Source of the DNA: an uncultured Coriobacteriaceae bacterium
Lineage (GTDB): Bacteria > Actinomycetota > Coriobacteriia > Coriobacteriales > Eggerthellaceae
Length of the DNA stretch: 43,023 nt
Direction: 5' to 3'
NCBI GenBank assembly: GCA_900552365.1
Contig: URZP01000003.1
Span: 1 to 43,023 of the forward strand
Each line of letters starts with the position of its first letter. The first letter of the stretch is position 1. Under the pieces are notes generated by a model. The model ran no database searches. It was not told the DNA's origin and saw only the letters and a program-made list of their open reading frames with translations. Shown here piece after piece: positions 1-6,975 of this stretch. A program made the position numbers and the translations under genes.

Positions 1-96
1 ATCGCGTTTCAGAGGTCGGTATAACAGAATCGTTCAAAGAAGTAAGTCATGCGGGTCAGGGCAAACCGCCCGGCCACCAAACAGGAGATGATTACC

Positions 97-540
97 ATGA
101 CTGCAATGATTCCTCGCAGGAGCAACAACCTTCTCGATGCATTCTTCGCCGATCCGTTCGATACCCTTTTCGATGCTGCACCGGCAGCCCGTCCTGTTCA
201 GCAATTCATGCGCACCGACATCAAAGAGTATGACGGTGGCTACGAACTGACCATCGACCTGCCCGGCTTCAAGAAGGAAGACGTCAATGCTTCCCTGAAG
301 GACGGCGTTCTTACCGTCACTGCTGAAACCAAGAGCGAGACCGAGGACACCGACAAAACGGGCACCTTCGTTCGCAAAGAGCGCTTCAGCGGCAAATGCA
401 CTCGCTCCTACTACGTGGGCGACGAAATCGAAGAAGCAGACGTCAAAGCTCGCTTCGAGAACGGCACGCTGAAGATCGACGTTCCGAAAAAGCAGCCCAA
501 GCCGCAGCTTGAAACCTCTACCAACATCTCGATCGACTAA
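97..540 (+). CDS. Hsp20/alpha-crystallin family small heat-shock protein
   Basis: This is a cytoplasmic ATP-independent holdase chaperone of about 147 residues. The alpha-crystallin domain fills the middle. It includes the stretch EYDGGYELTIDLPGFKKED and the C-terminal strand ending NGTLKIDVPKK, which are typical of class A bacterial Hsp20s. The N-terminus (RRSNNLLDAFFADPFDTLF) matches the hydrophobic oligomerisation arm of the family. I chose the ATG at 97 because AGGAG lies at 83-87. The frame stays open upstream to 49 without a better ribosome binding site. A TATAAC -10-like box sits at 20-25, but any -35 lies outside the window. The gene is monocistronic and ends at a strong hairpin terminator. 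Family assignment is secure; clients are unknown. Confidence 0.95.
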   Translation: MTAMIPRRSNNLLDAFFADPFDTLFDAAPAARPVQQFMRTDIKEYDGGYELTIDLPGFKKEDVNASLKDGVLTVTAETKSETEDTDKTGTFVRKERFSGKCTRSYYVGDEIEEADVKARFENGTLKIDVPKKQPKPQLETSTNISID

Positions 541-578
541 CGTCTCCCTTCCATCCCCCATCGGTCGATCGCAAAGCA

Positions 579-616
579 CGAGCCCGCTGGATCATCCAGC
601 GGGCTCGTTGCGTTTC
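579..616 (+). terminator. Intrinsic terminator after hsp20
   Basis: Perfect 12-bp stem CGAGCCCGCTGG (579-590) with CCAGCGGGCTCG (596-607), a 5-nt loop and a T-rich tail (TTGCGTTT). It lies 38 nt after the hsp20 stop and between converging genes, so it may also stop transcription of the hydrolase gene from the other strand. Confidence 0.85.
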
Positions 617-665
617 TGGGTTGGATTCGCTTTCGACGACGCACGATATGCATCGCCCTCAGTCG

Positions 666-1247
666 CTAGCCTTCCAGGCTTGCGGGCTTCTGTCGATTGA
701 TGACCGAAACCTGCAGCGCCTCCAAAACATCAAGCGCTTCCTCGTTCAGCTTCGGATCGGGCGCCGCGGTGCACGCCGCATCAACGATGATCTGCACGTT
801 CGGACATGCAGAGCGCGCGATGACCGCATTGGACAGCACGCACATGTTGGAGACCAGGCCAACCAGCTCGATGCTCTCGAACGGCTCGCGACCAAGACTA
901 GCCGCAATAGCTTGAGCCTTGCTCAAGCGGGCGAACAACTCGGAGGAGCCGAACGTGGGCTTGTAGTAAACCTCGTCCATGTCGCGCGCCATAAGGGCGG
1001 TCTCGCCATATAGCTTGTGACCTTCGGTTCCCTCGATGCAGTGCGGGACGGGCAGGTTGCGCCCCTCCTGCGTTTGCATGTAGTCGCGATGGTGGGTGTC
1101 GTACGTGAAAGCGACGACGTCGCCCGCAGCCCGATACTCCGAAATCTTCTCGGCGATGGGCTTGTCAAGAAGCTCGGCTCCCTCGAAGCCAAGCGCGCCG
1201 TCGACGAAATCGTTCTGGTAGTCGACGACGATCAGCAACCGTTTCAT
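666..1247 (-). CDS. Isochorismatase-like cysteine hydrolase (nicotinamidase-related)
   Basis: A 193-residue protein of the isochorismatase/nicotinamidase fold. The catalytic triad is visible: Asp9 in VVDYQNDF, Lys96 in YYKPTFGSS, and Cys136 in VSNMCVLSNA after the cis-peptide-like VGLV turn. The metal-site Asp/His residues of true nicotinamidases may be represented by D50 and H52/H53 in TYDTHH. Members hydrolyse nicotinamide, carbamoyl compounds or isochorismate; this one is close in length to nicotinamidase (PncA), which would give nicotinate for NAD salvage, but I cannot decide the substrate. AGGA precedes the ATG by 5 nt. It follows the TrpR-like gene by 56 bp on the same strand and is probably cotranscribed. 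Confidence 0.85.
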   Translation of the reverse strand: MKRLLIVVDYQNDFVDGALGFEGAELLDKPIAEKISEYRAAGDVVAFTYDTHHRDYMQTQEGRNLPVPHCIEGTEGHKLYGETALMARDMDEVYYKPTFGSSELFARLSKAQAIAASLGREPFESIELVGLVSNMCVLSNAVIARSACPNVQIIVDAACTAAPDPKLNEEALDVLEALQVSVINRQKPASLEG

Positions 1248-1303
1248 TGCCTTCCTGAATCTTTCTCTCGTCCAATGCGCACCCCTCGTGCGCGCCGAAC
1301 ATT

Positions 1304-1594
1304 CTATTTCGAAGAGGCAAGCAGATCAAGAGCCGCACGGTATCCACCCGTACCATAGCTCAGGCATTTCGATACGCGGGCGATAGTGGTAGCCGAAGCG
1401 CCTGTCGCCTGCTCGATGGCGGCATACGACTTGCCCGCATCAAGCATGCGCGCAACGGTCAGGCGCTGGGAGGTTTCCTTGATTTCGCGAATGGTGAACA
1501 GGTCCTCCAGCAAAGCGAACAGCGCCTCCTTGTCGTCCATGCGGACAAGCACGTCAAGCAGGGCCTCAACATCCTCGCTTCTAAGATCGTTCAT
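1304..1594 (-). CDS. YerC/YecD family TrpR-related DNA-binding protein
   Basis: A 96-residue all-helical protein related to the tryptophan repressor. It contains the TrpR-like helix-turn-helix: FTIREIKETSQRLTVARML, then the turn around GKSYAAIEQATGASATTIARVSKCL. In TrpR the equivalent helices bind the trp operator, but YerC/YecD proteins lack the tryptophan pocket and their ligand is unknown. AAAGGAGA stands just upstream of the ATG at 1594. The frame is open further upstream to 1753 inside the glnN 3' end, but that part has no start signal. It lies directly downstream of the glnN terminator and upstream of the hydrolase gene. Target genes cannot be inferred here. Confidence 0.9.
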   Translation of the reverse strand: MNDLRSEDVEALLDVLVRMDDKEALFALLEDLFTIREIKETSQRLTVARMLDAGKSYAAIEQATGASATTIARVSKCLSYGTGGYRAALDLLASSK

Positions 1595-1630
1595 CGTGAT
1601 TCTCTCCTTTGGCTCCAGAAGAATGCGCTG

Positions 1631-1667
1631 CAAAAGAAAAGGCCCGCCAGCACCAAGCCGACGGGCC
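1631..1667 (-). terminator. Intrinsic terminator after glnN
   Basis: On the minus strand an 11-bp stem with two G-U pairs (1657-1667 with 1641-1651) and loop TTGGT is followed by the T-rich run TTTTCTTTTG. It separates glnN from the TrpR-like gene. Confidence 0.85.
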
Positions 1668-1676
1668 GCTGGTTGA

Positions 1677-3773
1677 TTAGGCGTAGAACAGCATGCGGTT
1701 GTACGAAGGCACCGGCCAGTACGTGGCTCCCACGATGAGCTCCATGTCGTCAACCGAGGCGCGCAGGCGATCCATCATGGGGATGATGTTGTGCGCGTAC
1801 TCGTTGGCGCGCTCTTGCTGGTCCTCGATCTGCAACGCGGCAGCGTGAGCGGCGTTGACCTCGCGCAGGTTCTTGTTGATAGCCGCAACGCCGTCGGTCA
1901 GGCGCTTGAGCAGATTCTCCTGATCGGAGACGTCAAGCAGCGGGCTAACCGCGCGCACGGCAGTGATGCCACGGGCCACCTTGGTTGCGAACGCGTTGAT
2001 CGCCGGCAGGTAGTCGCGGCTGACCATGCGGTCCATGGTGTTGATCTCGATGTTGATGAGCTTGTTGTATTTCTCGAGCTTAACCTCGTAGCGGCTGCGA
2101 ACCTCGACCTCGGACAGAATGCCGAACTCGTCGAACAGCTTGAGGTTCTTGGGCTCGACCATGCACGGCATGGCATCGGCGGTGGTTGCCTTATTAGACA
2201 GGCCGCGGCGCTCGGCCTCGATCGGCCACTCGTCGGAATAACCGTTGCCGTCGAAGATGATGCGCTTATGGTCGCGCAGCAGCTGCTTCACGTACTCGAT
2301 GGCGCGCTCCTCGAAGGCTTCCTCGGGAACGTCGCGCATGGCGTTGGCGAAGTCCTTCAGGCTCTTGGCCATAGCGGTATCAAGAATAGTGTTGGCCTCG
2401 GACAGGTTCTCGGCGGAACCCGGCATGCGGAACTCGAACTTGTTGCCGGTGAAGGCGAAGGGACTGGTGCGGTTGCGGTCGGTGTTGTCCTTCAGGAAGT
2501 TGGGCAGGGTTTCCACGCCGAGGTCCATTGCAACCTTGTGAGCGCTGGTGTACTCGGTTTCGTGGTCGTTCACCAAAGCCTCGACGATAGCCGAAAGCTC
2601 GGTGCCCAAGAAGATGGACACGATGGCCGGCGGTGCCTCGTTCGCACCCAAGCGGTGATCGTTGCTGGCGCTTGCGACGGATGAGCGCAGAAGCTCCTGG
2701 TACTCGTCAACCGCCTCGATAATGCAGGACAGGAACACCAAGAAGCGCAGGTTCTCGATGGGGCTTTCGCCAGGCTCAAGAAGGTTCTTGCCATCGGCGG
2801 CCAGCGACCAGTTGTCATGTTTGCCGCTGCCGTTGACACCATCGAAGGGCTTCTCGTGAAGCAAGCATACCAAGCCATGATGGCTAGCCAACAGCTTCAT
2901 CTTCTCCATGGTAAGCAGGTTATGGTCGATCGCGCGATTGGCGTTCTCGAAGATGGGGGCAAGCTCATGCTGAGCAGGCGCAACCTCGTTGTGCTTGGTA
3001 CGAGCAGGAATGCCCAGCTCCCAAAGCTCGGTGTCGAGCTCCTTCATGAACTCGTTCACCGTGGGACGGATGGCGCCGAAGTAGTGCTCTTCCATCTCTT
3101 GGCCCTTGCAGGGATCGGCGCCGAACAGCGTGCGATCGCATAGCGCAAGGTCGAGCCTGCGGGCGAAGTCCTTCTCGGAGATCAGGAAGTACTCCTGCTC
3201 GAGGCCGACCGTGGGGATGACACGGCGGGGATGCTCACCGAACAGGGCAAGAACGCGCTTGGCCTGGACCTCGACAGCGGCCATGGAACGCAGAAGCGGG
3301 GTTTTCTCGTCAAGAGCCTCGCCGGTGAAGCTGGAGAAGGCAGTGGGAATGCACAGCACCTCGTCCTTGATGAAGGCGAAACTGGTGGGATCCCACACGG
3401 TATAACCGCGAGCCTCGAACGTGGCACGTAGGCCGCCGTTCGGGAAGCTTGAAGCATCGGGCTCGCCCTGGATAAGCTCTTTGCCCGAGAAACGAAGGAG
3501 CGTGCGACCATCGGCCGTGGGGTCGATGAAGCCGTCGTGCTTCTCGGAGGTGATGCCCGTCAAAGGCTGGAACCAATGCGTGAAGTGGGTGGCACCGTTC
3601 TCGATTGCCCATTCCTTCATGGCGTGCGCGACGACGTTGGCCACTTCGATGTCAAGCGGCTCGCCGTCGTGGATGGTGCGCATCAAGCTTTTATACGTGA
3701 CGGATGGCAGGCGTTCGGCCATCACGTGCTCGTTGAAAACTTTCGACCCGTAGATCGCAGCTACGTCCGTCAT
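1677..3773 (-). CDS. glnN: Type III glutamine synthetase
   Basis: A 698-residue GSIII, which joins ammonia to glutamate with ATP; its length is normal for this class (about 700) and much larger than GSI/GSII. Visible signatures include LEQEYFLI (around 191-198, metal-binding glutamates), RTKHNEVAPAQHELAP (258-273), VNGSGKHDNWS (313-323, substrate/ATP loop) and LGANEAPPA (375-383). The C-terminal region carries MPGSAENLSEANTILDTA. GSIII forms double-stacked hexamers in the cytoplasm. GAGG lies 9 nt before the ATG. The gene has its own promoter-like boxes (3829-3856) and terminator, so it is probably monocistronic. GSIII is found in Bacteroidetes, cyanobacteria, clostridia and some actinobacteria, which fits an anaerobic host. 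Confidence 0.97.
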   Translation of the reverse strand: MTDVAAIYGSKVFNEHVMAERLPSVTYKSLMRTIHDGEPLDIEVANVVAHAMKEWAIENGATHFTHWFQPLTGITSEKHDGFIDPTADGRTLLRFSGKELIQGEPDASSFPNGGLRATFEARGYTVWDPTSFAFIKDEVLCIPTAFSSFTGEALDEKTPLLRSMAAVEVQAKRVLALFGEHPRRVIPTVGLEQEYFLISEKDFARRLDLALCDRTLFGADPCKGQEMEEHYFGAIRPTVNEFMKELDTELWELGIPARTKHNEVAPAQHELAPIFENANRAIDHNLLTMEKMKLLASHHGLVCLLHEKPFDGVNGSGKHDNWSLAADGKNLLEPGESPIENLRFLVFLSCIIEAVDEYQELLRSSVASASNDHRLGANEAPPAIVSIFLGTELSAIVEALVNDHETEYTSAHKVAMDLGVETLPNFLKDNTDRNRTSPFAFTGNKFEFRMPGSAENLSEANTILDTAMAKSLKDFANAMRDVPEEAFEERAIEYVKQLLRDHKRIIFDGNGYSDEWPIEAERRGLSNKATTADAMPCMVEPKNLKLFDEFGILSEVEVRSRYEVKLEKYNKLINIEINTMDRMVSRDYLPAINAFATKVARGITAVRAVSPLLDVSDQENLLKRLTDGVAAINKNLREVNAAHAAALQIEDQQERANEYAHNIIPMMDRLRASVDDMELIVGATYWPVPSYNRMLFYA

Positions 3774-3828
3774 GGTGCGGATCCTCGCTTTCGTGCAAAT
3801 GCCTCGTCGGTTTTCGTCTGGTGATACT

Positions 3829-3856
3829 TTAATACTTTGTTCGGCGAAAGCGACAA
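3829..3856 (-). promoter_or_regulatory. Candidate sigma-70 promoter for glnN
   Basis: Minus-strand TTGTCG (3851-3856), 16-nt spacer, TATTAA (3829-3834), about 55 nt before the glnN start codon. Confidence 0.45.
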
Positions 3857-3861
3857 ACGGG

Positions 3862-3893
3862 CAAAGAAAAACTCGCTCTCCAAAGAGAGCGGG
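3862..3893 (-). terminator. Intrinsic terminator after rpsI
   Basis: Minus-strand 9-bp stem CCCGCTCTC/GAGAGCGAG (one mismatch at the outer end), loop TTTG, then TTTTTCTTTG. It closes the rplM-rpsI operon. Confidence 0.9.
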
Positions 3894-3922
3894 TTTCGAA
3901 AAGCCAGTGAATCCGTAGATTC

Positions 3923-4315
3923 TTAGCGCTTGCTGAACTGCGGGCGCTTACGGGCCTTCTTCAGACCGTACTTCTTACGCTCGACCATACGTGCGTCGCG
4001 CGTGAGGAAGCCAGCCTTCTTGAGCTCGGGGCGATACTCGCCGGCACCCAGCAGAGCGCGGGAAATGCCATGGCGAAGAGCGCCAGCCTGGCCGGAGATG
4101 CCGCCGCCAGCGATGTTGGCGATGACGTCGAAATGACCCTCGGTGTCGGTGACCTTGAACGGAGCGCAAGCCATGTCGACCAGAGCCTGACGGCCAAAGT
4201 AGTCGGCAGCGTCGCGGCCGTTAACGGTTACCTTGCCAGTGCCGGGGACAAGACGAACGCGGGCAGTTGCGTTCTTCCTGCGGCCGGTGCCGTAATACAA
4301 AGCTTCATTTGCCAT
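3923..4315 (-). CDS. rpsI: 30S ribosomal protein S9
   Basis: 130 residues with the S9 hallmarks: N-terminal YYGTGRRKNATARVRL, the central GGGISGQAGALRHGI segment and the basic C-terminal tail ending KKARKRPQFSKR, which reaches the P-site tRNA. It starts two nucleotides after the rplM stop codon (TAG TC ATG), so it is translationally coupled to L13. Normal length, complete gene. Confidence 0.98.
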   Translation of the reverse strand: MANEALYYGTGRRKNATARVRLVPGTGKVTVNGRDAADYFGRQALVDMACAPFKVTDTEGHFDVIANIAGGGISGQAGALRHGISRALLGAGEYRPELKKAGFLTRDARMVERKKYGLKKARKRPQFSKR

Positions 4316-4317
4316 GA

Positions 4318-4752
4318 CTAGCCCTCCATCTCGATCTTACGCGGGTTCTGTGCCTGATGCGGATGCTCAGGACCGGCGTACACCTTGAGCTTCTTGCCCA
4401 TGGCGCGACCGAGCGTGTTCTTGGGCAGCATGCCCTTGATTGCATGCTCCAACACGCGCTCCGGATGACGCTCAATGGCCTCGTTGAAGGTCTCGGACTT
4501 GAGTCCTCCGGGGAAACCGCTGTGGCGATAGTAGCGCTTGTCGGTGCCCTTGTTGCCCGTAACGCGAATCTTGTCGGCGTTCACGATGACGACAAAGTCG
4601 CCAGTGTCGACATGAGGCGTGTAGGTGGGCTTGTGCTTACCGCGAAGGATATGGGCGGCCTTGGCTGCAACGCGACCGAGGACCATGTCCTCAGCGTCGA
4701 TGAGAAGCCATTCGCGCTCAACCTCGTTGGGCTTTGCGTAATACGTCTTCAC
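4318..4752 (-). CDS. rplM: 50S ribosomal protein L13
   Basis: 144 residues. L13 features are visible: WLLIDAEDMVLGRVAAKAA, the GDFVVIVNADKI segment, then KRYYRHSGFPGG and the C-terminal KLKVYAGPEHPHQAQ. The start is a GTG at 4750-4752, because GGAGGA lies 7 nt upstream and the conserved N-terminus (KTYYAKPNEVEREW) begins there. An open frame continues upstream to 4860, but its sequence is leader RNA, not protein. It is first gene of the rplM-rpsI operon with a consensus promoter and a structured 157-nt leader, which suggests feedback control by a ribosomal protein. Confidence 0.98.
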   Translation of the reverse strand: MKTYYAKPNEVEREWLLIDAEDMVLGRVAAKAAHILRGKHKPTYTPHVDTGDFVVIVNADKIRVTGNKGTDKRYYRHSGFPGGLKSETFNEAIERHPERVLEHAIKGMLPKNTLGRAMGKKLKVYAGPEHPHQAQNPRKIEMEG

Positions 4753-4909
4753 TTCTGATTCCTCCAAATACGTGTTTGTTTTCAAAAGTGCAGGTTGACG
4801 CGAGAGCCGGTTTCCTACGCCAGCACGCTTGAGGCTTCCGGCCTGGACTCCATCTGCCAAGGTAAGCGTTCTCGGTTCAATCCCGCTTCACGGGGCTTTT
4901 GAAAGCAAC
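4753..4909 (-). promoter_or_regulatory. Structured 5' leader of rplM-rpsI (candidate ribosomal-protein autoregulatory element)
   Basis: The untranslated leader can form a three-way junction with no unpaired bases between helices. P1 is CGAGA (4870-4874) with UCUCG (4801-4805), P2 is ACGCUU (4864-4869) with AAGCGU (4825-4830), and P3 is GCUGG (4820-4824) with CCGGC (4806-4810) around loop CGUAGGAAA. A further hairpin CCCG-UGAAG-CGGG lies 5' of it. L13 represses its own operon in E. coli and an L13 leader family is known in Firmicutes; I infer a similar role here. Confidence 0.55.
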
Positions 4910-4915
4910 TTGTCC

Positions 4916-4945
4916 AGTATAGATTCGCGCTTCCCGCCACGTCAA
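4916..4945 (-). promoter_or_regulatory. Sigma-70 promoter of rplM-rpsI
   Basis: Minus-strand TTGACG (4940-4945), 18-nt spacer, TATACT (4916-4921). This is close to consensus and predicts a transcript start near 4909. Confidence 0.75.
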
Positions 4946-5040
4946 CATGCAAAAGCGCTGTACAGGGGGAATATTCGCGAATTGCACAAATGGTCGCCGC
5001 GTGTCGGCCTCACGCACGGCGAGGACCCCTTGTCGATGAG

Positions 5041-6204
5041 CTAGCGCCAGGGATCGGGCTCGAACAGCGGCGGCTCGCTTCGACGATCGGAGTACGGGTC
5101 GTATCCGTCGTCGTCCTCGTTCTCGGCTCGAAGGTAGGCCGACTTCTGAGCGGGCTTCACACGATCGGAGACGATACGCCCCACCGGCGCACCCGCGCGC
5201 GCAACGGCGCCGGCATCTGCGGCTTTGTCCGTCGAAGCGTCTTTCGCGCTGGCAACCTCTTCCTGGGTTGCGGGGGCATCGGCCGCTTTGCCGACAAGGG
5301 CCACGTCGTAAGGCGTGGTCTGATACACGTAGTAGTTCAGCCAATTGGTGTAGATAAGCTGCGCCTGAGCGCGCCACGTGTTGTGCGGCGCCTGCGTGGG
5401 ATCGTCGTTCGGGTAGTAATGCTTGGGAATGGCGATGTCCATGCCGCGGGAAATATCGCGGTCGTACTCGGCCTTCAGCGTGTTGCGGTCGTACTCGGGA
5501 TGGCCGAATACGAAGATATGCTTGCTGTCCAGGCTTTTCGCGATGTAAACGCCGGCCTCGTCGGACAGGGCGATAAGCTCGAGATCGGGGTTGGCGGCGA
5601 TGTCGCTTGCGCGCACCTCGGTGAAGCGGGAATGCGGCGCCCAGAACTCGTCGTCCAAGCCGCGCACCAACGGCGACGTGCTTTTAACCAGGTAATGCTT
5701 GAACACGCCGAACATCTTCTCGGGAAGATCATGCTTCGCGATTCCGTAGTGATAGTAGATGCCGGCCTGCGCGCCCCAACAAATATGGAACACCGAATGA
5801 ACGTTGGTGTTCGACCACTCCATGATCTCGCACAGCTCGTCCCAGTAGTCCACGTCGGTGAAATGAAGGGTCTCGACCGGGGCGCCCGTGATGATCATGC
5901 CATCGAAGTGCTGATCGCGGATCTCGTCGAATGTGCGATAAAACGAGTCCAGATGGCTTTCGGACACGTTCTTGGCGCTGTGGCTTGCCGTGTGCAACAG
6001 CGTGATGTCGATCTGCAACGGAGTGTTCGACAACTTACGCATGATCTGCGTTTCGGTTGTCTCTTTGGTGGGCATCAGGTTTAGGATGACCACCTTCAGC
6101 GGGCGGATGTCCTGGTGCAAAGCACGGAACTCCGTCATGACGAAGATATTCTCGCTCTCAAGCGCGCTGGTTGCAGGCAACGCGTCCGGGATTCGGATAG
6201 GCAT
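5041..6204 (-). CDS. metA: Homoserine O-acyltransferase (MetA-type, probably acetyltransferase)
   Basis: 387 residues. It activates homoserine for methionine synthesis. The numbering matches the classical enzyme exactly: nucleophile Cys142 (HICWGAQAG), His235 and Glu237 (VFGHPEYD). Position 111 is Glu (TGAPVETLHF). In characterised MetA enzymes Glu111 goes with acetyl-CoA and Gly111 with succinyl-CoA, so I infer an O-acetyltransferase despite the family's usual succinyltransferase name. The core ends near residue 302; an extra ~85-residue tail follows, Ala/Asp/Lys-rich and then acidic (ENEDDDGYDPYSD), absent from the ~310-residue relatives. GAGG lies 7-8 nt before the ATG. It is the last gene of the lysA-hom-HAD-metA series. 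Confidence 0.93.
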   Translation of the reverse strand: MPIRIPDALPATSALESENIFVMTEFRALHQDIRPLKVVILNLMPTKETTETQIMRKLSNTPLQIDITLLHTASHSAKNVSESHLDSFYRTFDEIRDQHFDGMIITGAPVETLHFTDVDYWDELCEIMEWSNTNVHSVFHICWGAQAGIYYHYGIAKHDLPEKMFGVFKHYLVKSTSPLVRGLDDEFWAPHSRFTEVRASDIAANPDLELIALSDEAGVYIAKSLDSKHIFVFGHPEYDRNTLKAEYDRDISRGMDIAIPKHYYPNDDPTQAPHNTWRAQAQLIYTNWLNYYVYQTTPYDVALVGKAADAPATQEEVASAKDASTDKAADAGAVARAGAPVGRIVSDRVKPAQKSAYLRAENEDDDGYDPYSDRRSEPPLFEPDPWR

Positions 6205-6240
6205 GGTGAAACCTCATTCGCTACGATTCAGATAGCTTTG

Positions 6241-6246
6241 ATTATA
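6241..6246 (-). promoter_or_regulatory. Candidate -10 box for metA
   Basis: Perfect TATAAT on the minus strand, 36 nt before the metA start; no good -35 is visible. Confidence 0.35.
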
Positions 6247-6291
6247 CGCAGCGATGATACCGCCCCACGCGAACACCATGTCATATCACTA

Positions 6292-6972
6292 TTAGATAGC
6301 GAGTTGCAAGAAACCCTTCGAACCAAGTTCTTCCAAACCGCCCGGGAACGTGAACTCGGAATCGGCGCGCAGGCGCTCGACGGTTCCGTTAAGATCGCTG
6401 CTATAGATGCCGACGGTGTGGCAGCCCACGCTGTTCAGTGTTTGCAGGGCATACGCCGTGTCGTCGAAGCCCCAGGTGTTCTCTTTCTTGGTGCCCAGAA
6501 TCTCAAGGGCGCGCTCGAAAATGGGATGCTCGCGCTTGGTGAGTTTCAGCTCGTCAGCCGAGAGCGCCCCATCGAAATACGGAAGGAAGCCGCAGCTTCC
6601 CAAACCTGCCTGAAGATATCGAAGCGGGCTGGACGACACGACGCACATGCGAACGCCCAGCTCGCGAAGCTCGCGCACGAACTCAAGCGCGCCCGGCTCG
6701 GCAACGACGTCGTTGTCGTAGAAGCGCTGCATGCTGGAATCAATGATGCGCAGCGTCTCCTCGACGCTGCCGCCGGCATCGTACTTCGTGTTGTAGTATT
6801 CGCAAGCCTCGACCAACGTGAGGGTGTTCACATGGTCGATGTCCTCTTTCGTCGGGACGATGCCGACAGTGGCGCACACGTCGATCTCGGCTTTTTCCCA
6901 AGCGCCCATCGAGTCAAGCAGCACGCCATCGCAGTCAAGGATAAGACCCAGTTCTTCAGGCTTAACAGTCAC
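6292..6972 (-). CDS. HAD-superfamily hydrolase (beta-phosphoglucomutase-like)
   Basis: 226 residues with all HAD motifs: motif I LDCDGVLLDS (nucleophile Asp and acid/base Asp near residues 13 and 15), motif II VVSSSP, motif III Lys within ELKLTKREH, and motif IV WGFDDTAYAL. A helical cap follows motif I, as in the beta-PGM/phosphatase subgroup. The start is a GTG at 6970-6972, with GGAGG 8 nt upstream inside the end of hom; hom stops only 3 nt before, so translation is coupled. That coupling suggests a job in the aspartate-family pathway, possibly on phosphohomoserine or a damaged intermediate, but the substrate is not evident from sequence. Confidence 0.88.
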   Translation of the reverse strand: MTVKPEELGLILDCDGVLLDSMGAWEKAEIDVCATVGIVPTKEDIDHVNTLTLVEACEYYNTKYDAGGSVEETLRIIDSSMQRFYDNDVVAEPGALEFVRELRELGVRMCVVSSSPLRYLQAGLGSCGFLPYFDGALSADELKLTKREHPIFERALEILGTKKENTWGFDDTAYALQTLNSVGCHTVGIYSSDLNGTVERLRADSEFTFPGGLEELGSKGFLQLAI

Positions 6973-6975
6973 GCT

